Shown here piece after piece: positions 8,640 to 16,690 of a stretch of 17,500 nucleotides of DNA. The position numbers were made by a program, and so were the translations under genes. The stretch's first letter is position 1, and every line of letters begins with the position of its first letter. Origin of the DNA: Actinidia chinensis (Eukaryota; Streptophyta; Magnoliopsida; Ericales; Actinidiaceae); contig CM018904.1 of assembly GCA_009663005.1 (NCBI GenBank), positions 8,297,514 through 8,315,013 on the forward strand, written 5' to 3'. The notes beneath the pieces were generated by a model, which saw nothing but the letters and a program-made list of their open reading frames with translations, was not told where the DNA came from and made no database searches.

Positions 8640-9735
8640 CCATTATTGTTAAACCTGTTTCATCTGAAGTAAACCACCAATTCCGGAAAGAACACCTGCT
8701 GGCCATCTACACTTAAGTATGCATTTCTTGGAGAAGGTAATCTTACCCTGTTTTGTCATATCTCTAGCTAACTGAAGGTCAAGAGGATCCTTTGTTGCAA
8801 AAACTTAAGGGGCATAAGAGTCATTAGATGGCCAACCGGTCTTTACGGTATTAGTCCACTCATGTGCACTCATCATATTTACTTGGGAAGGAGTCTAAAC
8901 CTGTGCGTCCATCATAGGGCATTTGTGAATATCCCAATATGAAGAGCTGTTAGAGGGAGAAGTGTTGAAACTTCTTGATGCGTGTATCATATACCCATTT
9001 CTGATTCTAAGTGGGTGAGTCCAACCCAGTGTTCCTAGAAGTCAGGGGTAACAGTAGTAATAATGAAGGAACATAATGATTTAGTGGCCACTGAGTCCAA
9101 ACGGATGGCGAATGTTAAGATCCCGTAAGTTGAATGCTGCTACTAGGAAAGACCATTTCCCACTTTCCTTTTTTGGATCAAGTCTTAGAGCGTGTTGCCC
9201 AGGGCCGAGCAATTATTGTTTTTTTAGATGGTACTCTGGGAACCATCAATGAGGGTTGGCTTTAGAGGATTCAGATAAGACACATTCACATGTCCTTGTG
9301 GCACTTATGCTTAATAGGAGAATGCCTTTCGGTCTATGCAATGCACCGGCCCCACTTTCAAAGATGCATGATTTCAATTTTTAGTGACATGTGTTTTGAC
9401 AAGGATTTCTTGAGGTATTCATGGACGATTTCTCGGTTATTGGGATACTTTTGAATCATGTTTTTAGAGCATTTAGAGTGTCTGGAAGAGATGTGAAGAA
9501 AGGCACCTGGTTTAAATTGGGAGAAGTGTCACTTCATGGTAACGCAAGGGTTAGTTTCTTGGGCATATTGTGTCTAGTAAAGGGATAGAGGTAGATAAAG
9601 CAAAAGTAGAATTGATTCAACATCTCCTATTCCTAAGTGTGTGAAAGATAGTAAGATCTTTTTAGGGCATGCCGATTCTATATTACGGGGGGGTCGCTTG
9701 GCATTTAGGTGGACTTATGCTATCTCGAGACCATG
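8640..9735 (+). pseudogene. pol: Reverse transcriptase domain of Pol, degenerate
   Basis: The domain copies the element RNA into DNA. Fragments in order: LKYAFLGEGN near 8714; LLQKLKGHKS near 8797; ISP...HHIYLGKESKP near 8851-8901; LLDACIIYPISDSKWVSP near 8972-9022 with one frame change; LDG near 9224, giving the first catalytic Asp at 9227; RMPFGLCNAPA near 9321; and VFMDDFSV at 9415-9438 with the two catalytic Asp codons at 9424-9429. After that come NWEKCHFMV-like and GHIVSSKGIEVDKAK-like wording around 9518-9604. All main RT blocks are present, but in at least six different frame segments. There is no large deletion, so length is near normal. Confidence 0.85.
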
Positions 9736-9739
9736 TGGC

Positions 9740-10230
9740 ACTTGCTTTCATTAGATGTACCTTTGAGTGGAACACCACACTGCAAGAAGGCTTTGATATA
9801 AACTTAAGGTCTTCTCACCCCTGCACCAATTAATTCGATCACTGGATTGGTTTTTACGTTTGGCTGATGTTTGATGCGAGGTGATTATGCAGTGGGAAGC
9901 TGTTTTTGGACACAGGATAGGTAAGAACCCCATTTCCTTTACTATGCTTCCAAGATACGTAATTATGCCATTGAACTAGACCACCACCGAAAAGAATGCT
10001 TTTCTGTGGTCTTTGCACTTGATAAGTTAGGTCATACTTGGTCGGATCACTTGTTATTATATATACTGATCATTCCAGAACGAAACCTTTTGACTAAACC
10101 TGATTGCAAGTCCACGACTCATTAGTGGATTCTGTTACTGCAAGAGTTTCATATTGAGATCAAGATAAGAAAGGAGTCGAAAATGTGTCGGGCTGCCATC
10201 TGTCAAGGCTCCGCTACGATTTGGAGGCCA
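9740..10230 (+). pseudogene. pol: RNase H domain of Pol, degenerate
   Basis: The domain removes the RNA strand during reverse transcription. Visible: VPFEWNTTLQEGFDI near 9752, LLTPAPI near 9811, GLVFTFGLMFDA near 9846-9881 (first acidic residue), YAVGAVFGHRIGKNPH near 9885-9935, YYASKIRNYAIELDHHRKE near 9940-10000, VVFALDK near 10008, a degraded Y-T-D-H equivalent near 10063, and ILLLQEFHIEIKIRKE near 10131-10175. The last catalytic region is the most damaged. It runs directly from the RT, as usual in gypsy Pol. Confidence 0.8.
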
Positions 10231-10399
10231 CCGACACTCTTCCGAAGTTATATGAGTTACTTTTCCTGATGAGCAATTTTTCAAATCACGGCTCATACAA
10301 ATCCTTCATTACCATGGTTTGCAGACATGCAATTACTTTGGCCACCGTAGATCCCTTTACACTGTCTATTATGGGGAAAATTAAGGGAAAAAGTTTTTT

Positions 10400-11560
10400 A
10401 TGCATGTAGGTAATTTCTTGAAAAGATCCGTATTTGTGTTAAGTATGTCGGTGACCAAATCATACGTCGGTCCATTCCTAATGATGAGGTGAAGAGCATT
10501 TTAGAGTTTTGTCATTCACAAGCATGTTTGGGACATTTTTTTCTTCACGAACAACTAGCGTGCCAAATTTTGCAACAAGTGTTTTTACTTGCGCCACATG
10601 TTCCGTGATGTTCTCATACTTTTTTTGTACGTCATGGATAGATGCCGACGATGAGGAAGTCTTCATCAACGGAACATGATCCTCTTACCTTATCATTTGA
10701 ATACTTGAGATTTTCGATTGTTGTGGGTATTGACTTCAGAGGTGGCCCTTTCTAATCGTGTGGATATCTATACTTCTAGTGGCCATAGATTACGTATCCA
10801 AGTGGGTAGAAGCTAACATTCGTACCAAATGACCCTGCTAGTGTGGTCAAGTTTTTTGAAGGAATACATTTTGCTAGATGTGGCATGCCCCGAGCTTCTT
10901 ATTAGCGTGGTGGACACATTTTTGGTAATATACCCATAAGACTCATCATGCACAATATGGATTTCTTCATAAATTTGCACACCTTCCCATTCCTCCAAAC
11001 CCAAGGGCAAGTTGAGTTGGCAAATAGGACAATCAAACAAGCCTTGAGAACAACTGTTAACCACAACCGAAAGATTGGTCTGTGCGATGGTGGTGCATTA
11101 TGGCCATTAGGACTTGCATACAACCTATTTTAGGATCCTCCCCATATGGATTGTGTTGAAAAGCGTGTCTCTTCCCAGTTGAAATTGAGCACAAAGCATA
11201 TTGGGGCCATTCGCCAATTTACCAGATTCTGAGGAGGCGGGGAATTACGTCTTTTTGCAACTGAATGAGTTAGAGGAGATACGGAATGATGCATATGAAA
11301 CTCCAGAATCTCAAAGCAAGGATGAAATCTTGCATGATCAATAATTGGGCGCAAGCATTCAAAGGGTTGAAAGGGCTTTTGTTATAACTCCCGTTTGCCA
11401 TTTATTTCCGGGGATAAACTTCAAATCGTGGGTCCGACCTGTTGGGGTGCATGTGTCTTTCATCTCATGTGCGATTAAATACGGAATCCGTAGAAACGGA
11501 AGTGTGTTTAAAGTCAATGGGCATGTTTGAAGCTTCTTGAGCTGGAACAGAGAGGGTGCG
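10400..11560 (+). pseudogene. pol: Integrase domain of Pol, degenerate
   Basis: Integrase inserts the DNA copy into the host genome. In order: an HHCC-like part with IPNDEVKSILEFCHSQAC near 10476-10530, then GHF; core GIDF with the first catalytic Asp at 10732-10734; VAIDYVSKWVEAN-like wording near 10775-10818; a damaged second Asp near 10901, where the D-G-G equivalent has lost a base; and TQGQVELANRTIKQ, with Glu at 11014-11016, inside a clean 61-codon frame at 10948-11133. Then EIEHKAYWG near 11181, LQLNELEEIRNDAYET near 11255, and a C-terminal RRNGSVFKVNGHV ending at 11529. So two of the three DDE residues can be read. Confidence 0.85.
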
Positions 11561-11701
11561 TGTGTGGATCTCACGATCCACCGTCCGTTCGATTAATTGC
11601 AAATGAATTTTCTGTCTGTTTTGTTTTTACATAGAGTCGTAGGTCTAGGTTTTTTATTATTTTTGGTTTTCGCTTTCGCAGTTCGGAGAATGCGCGTCGC
11701 T
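11561..11701. other. Spacer after integrase
   Basis: About 140 bp between the integrase stop and the candidate PPT. One frame gives a hydrophobic LLFLVFAFAVRRMRV near 11655-11695, but I cannot relate it to a domain. No separate env-like gene fits here. Confidence 0.4.
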
Positions 11702-11716
11702 AGTTGGTGGAGTACT
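11702..11716 (+). other. Candidate polypurine tract before the right repeat
   Basis: AGTTGGTGGAGTACT is only moderately purine-rich and is followed by TGAG at 11717, a possible TG LTR start. It is the only plausible PPT between integrase and the first base that can be shown to be repeated (11839). The assignment depends on the long-LTR model; under the alternative, the PPT would be near 15340. Confidence 0.25.
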
Positions 11717-11785
11717 TGAGTCATTTTTATTTTAGGATTTATTTATTATTTATTCTAAAAAAAAAAAATAATTTTCACTTTAGCC

Positions 11786-11870
11786 GTTTCGAACGCTCTT
11801 CTGCGTTCGACGCTGAAACACATTGTCACTTAGCGTTCGAATGCCTATTAGAGCATTCGAACGTCAGCCC
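11786..11870. repeat. CGTTCGAACG-type motifs at the head of the right repeat
   Basis: Degraded forms GTTTCGAACGC at 11786, GCGTTCGACGC near 11803, GCGTTCGAATGCC at 11833 and GCATTCGAACGTC near 11853 occur within 80 bp. They precede AGGGCAG...AGACTGAA, wording also found after the motifs near 15520 (AGACTGAA). The left copy keeps only the last two, at 1-40. The same motif family lies in the U3-like cluster about 3.6 kb downstream, so this block looks like a paralogue of that cluster. Confidence 0.6.
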
Positions 11871-12025
11871 AGGGCAGTTTTTAGACTGAACATCGCGTTG
11901 TTCATTACTTTTTTTTTCCCTTATATTCCTTTACTTCCGAGTGAAAGAGAGAGAAAGGGAACTTGGCCATTTTGAAAGGATTTACCACTGTGTCAAATTT
12001 CATCAGTTGAGTGGATCACATCAAG

Positions 12026-12691
12026 ATAAGTTCATGATCTCTACTTTAAAGTGCTAGATTTAGGGGGGGGGAATTTCATAAGCAGAAATTCGGTTTTGGA
12101 AAAAATTTTCTAAGTTTCACATGTGTAATAAATCAAACATATACACACACAATCATGATTTTTCTTTTCCCTTAGTGTTGTAGACTGTCCGTATAGTTGT
12201 TAAACACCAAAATAGAGGAATCTCATGGTTTAAGTTCATGAAAACCTAGGATTAGTTGTATCACTCCAAGTTGTGATGAATTACCCCAATGAAAGACTTA
12301 CTTAATTGTGAGGGGATTTTGGTTTCAAACTCATTTTCCATACTATTGTTGACATTATATGAGTGTTGGGTCAGGCAATTGTGCATGAAACTTAGGTTTT
12401 CATATGCACTTCACATGTTCGACATTCCCGCATGAAAATCATTGATTTGTGAGGGATAGATGTTGTATTCGTCATGTGTGTCGGTCATTAAAGATTGTTT
12501 AGTAGCTTGAATGTTGGTAGAACCTCTAATTTGGCATGGAACCCACACATCGTGTACATTTGCAGAGTTTCAATTGAGACTCTTGGTAAAACCCCACGTG
12601 GTATGGTGGGGGGGGGGGCCCAACATGCATTGCATTGCTAATTGCTAGTTTGTGACGTGTTTTGTAATTTTTCTTTGCTTGGTTGATGCAG
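12026..12691 (+). other. Predicted leader intron of the repeat-borne gene, right copy
   Basis: The acceptor TTTCTTTGCTTGGTTGATGCAG ending at 12691 (only its last nine bases are essential here) has a pyrimidine-leaning tract and CAG. It lies 24 bases before the ATG at 12716. The donor equivalent at 12022-12031 reads CAAG/ATAAGT, one substitution from a good plant donor. The 666-bp length agrees with 669 bp in the left copy. Splicing is inferred from this comparison only. Confidence 0.45.
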
Positions 12692-12715
12692 AGTATAATT
12701 GAAAATTTTGGTAAG

Positions 12716-13805
12716 ATGGACCACGGGAGTTCCAACTAAAAGTCAAAATCCAAATGGAAAGGGCATGGGTAGATATGATACTTCGCGTTTCACGTCAGTG
12801 AAAAAATAACGGGAAACTTGTTTCCATAAGGTCTGGATCCCGTAACGGGGCGGTACTTGAGCGAAGCTTATCTATGTTGCATTAGAAAACTCGGGCATTC
12901 GCTTTTGATTCATAAATTTTACCACAAGGGGCTGAAATTTGGCAAAGTTTAGCGAGTCGTTTCTCTACATTGTCCAATGTTCCTGGCAACATTTAAGCAT
13001 GAATCACTAAACTGAGCACGGGAGGAAAAGTGTGTAGTTGGGTCTAGGAAGAAAATAAAGGGTAACTCCTGATACTTTTTGCTGACATTTTTGAGATTCC
13101 CCTAGCGTGAAACCCCCGAGTTTCATTTCCGAATGTTGGGATTGCCTTAACTTCGCAGTAGTTTCACAAGAATGCTTTTGTGAGGGAGACGAATGGGACG
13201 GTGAGTGTTGCGATATATCTAAGACACCCTCAAGAAATAGTATTTGTTCTCTTTCTGTTTCGTGTCATTCCCTGCTTCCTTGAACTACAGTATCCATGAA
13301 TACGTTAGGGCTATGCCTTTTGTGGTCAAATATACTCACTGGAAGACCTTGATTTACCTCTTATCAGTGTTTATCATTTTGCTCCACATATACGGCTCAG
13401 ACAAAAGGGGTTGCAGTACCGTTTACGGGATGTCTGACAATTGTTTAAAAAAGCGGAGTCCAATACCCTGTAGATTTCGATTAGGATTAGCCTGATGGAC
13501 CCATTGATAGAGCTTCTTTGTCTCGATCTGAGGGGGCAAAGGAAGAAGAGTAAATTGGAGGAAGAAGCGCAAGAGGGATCAGCTATAGGTATGGGAGATT
13601 GTAAAGGAACATTCTAAAGTCTTGGGAAAGAAATGAGTAAGCCAATGGCGATTTAGATAAGAGGTGAAATACCGATTGTCGTCATTATAGAGGATCTAGT
13701 CTCACACAGTTTATGCTCCAAACATGAAGGGCATGTTGATCCGGATGAGGATGAAGATGATGGTGACGACGAGGAGGAGGGGAGTGGAAAGCGAACGGGA
13801 ATTAG
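12716..13805 (+). pseudogene. Decayed 'putative plant transposon protein' domain gene, right copy
   Basis: Second copy of the gene at 877-1968. It starts with MDHGSSN at 12716, followed two codons later by a stop. Later fragments: YLSEAYL-like near 12855, TPDTF near 13067, a DEWDGE frame near 13189, YTHWKTLIYL near 13331, PIDRAS near 13502, EMSKPMAI near 13632 and MKGMLIRM near 13725, then a D/E-rich acidic tail at about 13744-13784. The stop equivalent is near 13803-13805. Breaks are at different places from the left copy, so each decayed independently. The tail differs: this copy extends about nine codons past the point where the left copy stops, with a basic GKR-like end. Confidence 0.55.
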
Positions 13806-15345
13806 GATCTTTTGGATATTGTCTTTGTTTTCTTAATGTTAGGATATTATGCTTTATTTGTGAATTGCTGAATACATTTTTGATGCTTTAAAATTGTTGT
13901 TAGTTGAATGCTTTAATTGGAGAATGCTGTTTACTTGTCTTGGCTAACTTGTTTAGGAACAGAAGTTTATTCTGTTAGCGATGAAAAAAAAAAAACCGGT
14001 TCATTATCATGTCAAGCGAAGAGTTTGTTTTCCCTGGTTCCTTCATTTCCTTGGAAGCCTTCACATTCCATGGTTTAACTGATTTTTCGTTATATTGTGG
14101 TGTGTTGAGAATCTTATTTTTAGGACCATAACTGAATCATTGTGTTTCTTTTCAAAGGTATTGAAGCATTAGTAACTTTGGGGCATAATACAATGTGTTT
14201 AAGCGTATTATCATGTCAATCAGTCTTGCATGCCGGGATACCTTTAATTGGTTGTGCTATATAAAGAGAGATGAGAACTTACACTGACGCACGAGCGTCG
14301 TGTTTTTCAAAGGAAACTGTTATAAGTCTACATGACTGCCTCCATAAGTGGAATTTATACCTTGTGTAGCTTTAAGCCATGAATCGTTTTTGTGAGGCGA
14401 TTTTTACCTTTACTCAAGAAAATTTATTGACTTCATTGTTTTGAATACTTCAATATTTTTGAATTTGGTTTACATGTTGTGTTATGAGTTAGAATTTTTT
14501 GACACCTTTTACATGATTTTACATTCTTCTGATTTTGTTCCATTAATGCCAATCGACATCCTTCCTTTTCTGTTATTCTTTTCGGTAATTGCCATATAAA
14601 AAAAATCTCTAAAAACTCGCATTATTTTGAGTAATTTTTGAGAGTTGAGAAAGACCGAGGAAGGGGAATTCAAAAAAAAAAAAGAGTTCAAAGTTGAAAC
14701 TATAAAAGAGGAGTTTGAAAGTGTATGTTTATAAGTTGGTCATTGTATAGCCATTCATAAATGTTGAGATATATGCCACTTGATTCTCTCTATTTTCTAT
14801 GGACTAATTCCTTCACTCGTATGGCCCGTAACTATCCGGAATTGCATAATTCGAATTCTTGCATGTAAAGCCATCAATTCAAATTCACAACTGGTGCATT
14901 AATGGTAAACATTCTTTCATGAAGCTAGCCAAGTTGCCGATACACGTTACATCTTTGTGCGGTTTTTGAAATGGGATTACTCTATTAGATTATTTTGCAC
15001 ACTTACTCATATACGAGCATCCCTTGAGAGAAACTTGTGTGTTCTATTATTAGAGAGTGTAATGACTTGTTAGTTTTGATCGAGGCTTAGGGTGTTGTTA
15101 TAGGATGTGTAATGGTTGAAATTTGGGAAATACGACTCTTCACTTCACACTTGAATCTCTCATTATATTGAGGCATTTGACGGTTGGTAGATTGGCTTGC
15201 ATGATTTGATTGGTTTGAATTGCTTGCATTGTAATTCATGTTACGAAGCAATATTGTTAATTATTTTTTATACATTGCACTGATGTATGTTTGTGGGTTA
15301 TCATACTGGAAACCCTCACGAGACACCACTCGTCCACTAGGGGAA
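13806..15345. other. Noncoding stretch after the repeat-borne gene, right copy
   Basis: AT-rich, no supportable gene. It aligns with 1969-3523 of the left copy, including TTGAATGCTTTAATTGGA near 13903 (left copy near 2056) and CACGAGACACCACTC near 15318. A homopolymer A tract with GAATTCAAAAAAAAAAAAGAG near 14667 has its left-copy counterpart near 2887. Confidence 0.6.
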
Positions 15346-15346
15346 C

Positions 15347-15383
15347 CTGCGGTAAAGAATTCACTTCTGGGAGGCGCGAATCA
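15347..15383 (+). other. Ectopic copy of the LTR 3' terminus inside the right repeat
   Basis: CCTGCGGTAAAGAATTCACT and the following GGGAGGCGCGAATCA match the LTR end at 5432-5466 apart from a few inserted bases. They resemble that end more closely than the right repeat's own end at 16655-16690. The fragment stands where the left copy has its 600-bp extra segment, directly after AGGGGAA. It is followed by CTGACCAAG, not by a PBS. It marks an old rearrangement or the edge of a shorter LTR. Confidence 0.75.
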
Positions 15384-15401
15384 CTGACCAAGACGAATTT
15401 G

Positions 15402-15660
15402 GACGTCCGAACGACATGAGAAAATGTTGAAGTCTTTCGAACGCCTTGGCTTTCAGTTCGGAAATTGGCTAGAGGTTGACTTAGAGCTTTCGAACGCATT
15501 GCTTACAGTTAAAAAATGGCCGAGACTGAAAGGTTAGGGTTTTTGTCTAGCGTTCGAACGCTACATTGAAAAGAATTAGGTCGTCCTAACGCAATGAGAA
15601 AAATCATAAAATTGTACTGAGTGTTCGAACTCCCATTGAAGAGGAAGGGGGCTTTCGAGA
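15402..15660. repeat. Cluster of CGTTCGAACG motifs in the U3-like part, right copy
   Basis: Members: GTCCGAACGAC near 15404, TTTCGAACGCC near 15435, TTTCGAACGC near 15488, a 16-bp perfect palindrome TAGCGTTCGAACGCTA at 15548-15563, CGTCCTAACGC near 15582, GTGTTCGAACTCC near 15621 and CTTTCGAGACGCC near 15651. They line up with the left cluster at 4179-4437. They are more worn, but the spacing is kept, and the TATA region follows about 65 bp downstream. Confidence 0.7.
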
Positions 15661-15720
15661 CGCCCAAGTGCACTCCTGAGATATTCCCTAATCTGTTTAG
15701 GACTCGAATTTGAAGTGCAT

Positions 15721-15738
15721 AGTATATACCCTTATATC
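15721..15738 (+). promoter_or_regulatory. TATA box, right LTR (degraded)
   Basis: AGTATATACCCTTATATC occupies the place of the longer TATA run at 4486-4498. The flanks are conserved: TCTGTTTAGGACTCGAATTT upstream and AGGGGTGTATTTTTAGG downstream. Confidence 0.5.
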
Positions 15739-16110
15739 TTTTGAAGGGGTGTATTTTTAGGTTTCTCAGCCTCTTAGTTTAGTTTTCAAGCTAATTCATT
15801 ATTCTTATAAGTTTGTACATTAAGTCTTGTTTTGTTTTAGATTCATTAATGAGTTTTGTCATTAATTATGTATTTTTCAATTGTCCTTTGTATTGATTCA
15901 ATTATCTTGGCTTTAAATCATAGATTATTATTAATTTAGAATGCATTCAATAATTAGATATTTGTTGACCCTAGCCATGAGGTCTAATTTTCTTTCTTGG
16001 AATCGATTCTTGAAAGTCACTATCGGATCAAGGATGACAATGGAGTAATTTTTTCACCGTAGATCTTTCATAAATTTTTATTCTTCCTTCTTTACTAATC
16101 TAATATTTTT

Positions 16111-16300
16111 GAAAACTTGGGAGTCCTATTATGTTTCGATAACATTCGTGTTACTCGGATGATGATGCATACCATGAGTAAAATATCAAATTTATTCATC
16201 TTTCAAAAACTTGGGAGTCCTATTATGTTTCGAATAACAATCTTTATGATGCGAATCGGGGTGATTGCGACGACCTTGATCATAAACAACAATTTATTTA
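16111..16300. repeat. Two tandem copies of a roughly 95-bp unit in R/U5, right LTR
   Basis: AAACTTGGGAGTCCTATTAT recurs at about 16112 and 16207, followed both times by TTTCGATAACA-type sequence and a GATGATG or GATGCGA segment. It is the counterpart of 4888-5087. Confidence 0.7.
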
Positions 16301-16654
16301 ATGTAAAGTAAGGAAGGAATATTTGGATTTTAAAAGTTAATTTTCAATCTAATACTCCAGAATAGTCGAAGGATGGAGTTATAATATGCTTTCATTGGAT
16401 TCCGAGAAACTCGTTGACTGGATCAATCGATTCTGAGTCATTTATTCTCAGTAAATCAGTTTTTATTTGTCTTATTGAAATTAGTTCAAACTCATCAAAA
16501 ATTCAAAATCAATCCTTTTTATTTTTAATTTGAAAGCATAAGTAGACTTTGGTTAGGATTTGCATCGTAGGGTTTTAGTTCTCGCGTGTCACCTTTGCAC
16601 TGTTCCTTGTGGTCGATACTCGTACTTCGAGTTTTAACTACTCGCGACCCTACA

Positions 16655-16690
16655 CTTGCGGTAAGGAATTCATTCTCGGAGAGCGAATCA
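16655..16690 (+). other. 3' terminus of the right LTR and insertion junction
   Basis: CTTGCGGTAAGGAATTCATT and the following GAGAGCGAATCA correspond to the left LTR end and finish in CA at 16690. From 16691 the sequence is the antisense of a chromovirus RNase H, so the border is fixed from both sides. The predicted target-site copy begins AATAT at 16691-16695; its partner should lie just before the element's left end, outside the window. Confidence 0.8.

Larger units (their letters stand above)
1..16690 (+). mobile_element. Athila-lineage Ty3/gypsy LTR retrotransposon, degenerate, left end outside the window
   Basis: The sequence shows a direct repeat (1-5466 and roughly 11717-16690) flanking a 6.2 kb internal region. 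That region has a PBS directly after the left repeat, then gag, protease, RT, RNase H and integrase in the Ty3/gypsy order, all on the + strand. Athila affiliation rests on three things: the PBS sequence, the gag-pro junction motif TLRSGKE, and the RT/integrase wording (SDSKWVSP, FMDD, GQVELANR). Both repeats end in the same GAATCA. The right junction at 16690/16691 is independently confirmed because the flank is an interrupted chromovirus gene. No open frame is long enough to be functional. Whether 1-5466 is one long LTR, or the 3' internal part plus LTR of a tandem neighbour, cannot be settled from this window. Confidence 0.85.
11717..16690 (+). repeat. Long direct repeat, right copy (3' LTR or 3'-internal region plus LTR)
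   Basis: Homology with the left copy is directly visible from 11839 to 16690. The first 122 bases cannot be compared because the window begins inside the left copy. Parts come in the same order as in the left repeat. Differences: an internal loss of about 600 bp near 15345, a stray LTR-end fragment there, and absence of the purine-rich insertion. By eye the copies are roughly three-quarters identical, with very many one- or two-base indels. The right end is set by the CA and by the return of chromovirus sequence at 16691. Confidence 0.8.

Noticed and set aside
11561..11838. A separate env-like gene right after integrase
   Set aside because: Only about 140-280 bp are available before the repeated region and no signal peptide or membrane protein reads through. 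Any third ORF would have to be the gene at 12716-13805.
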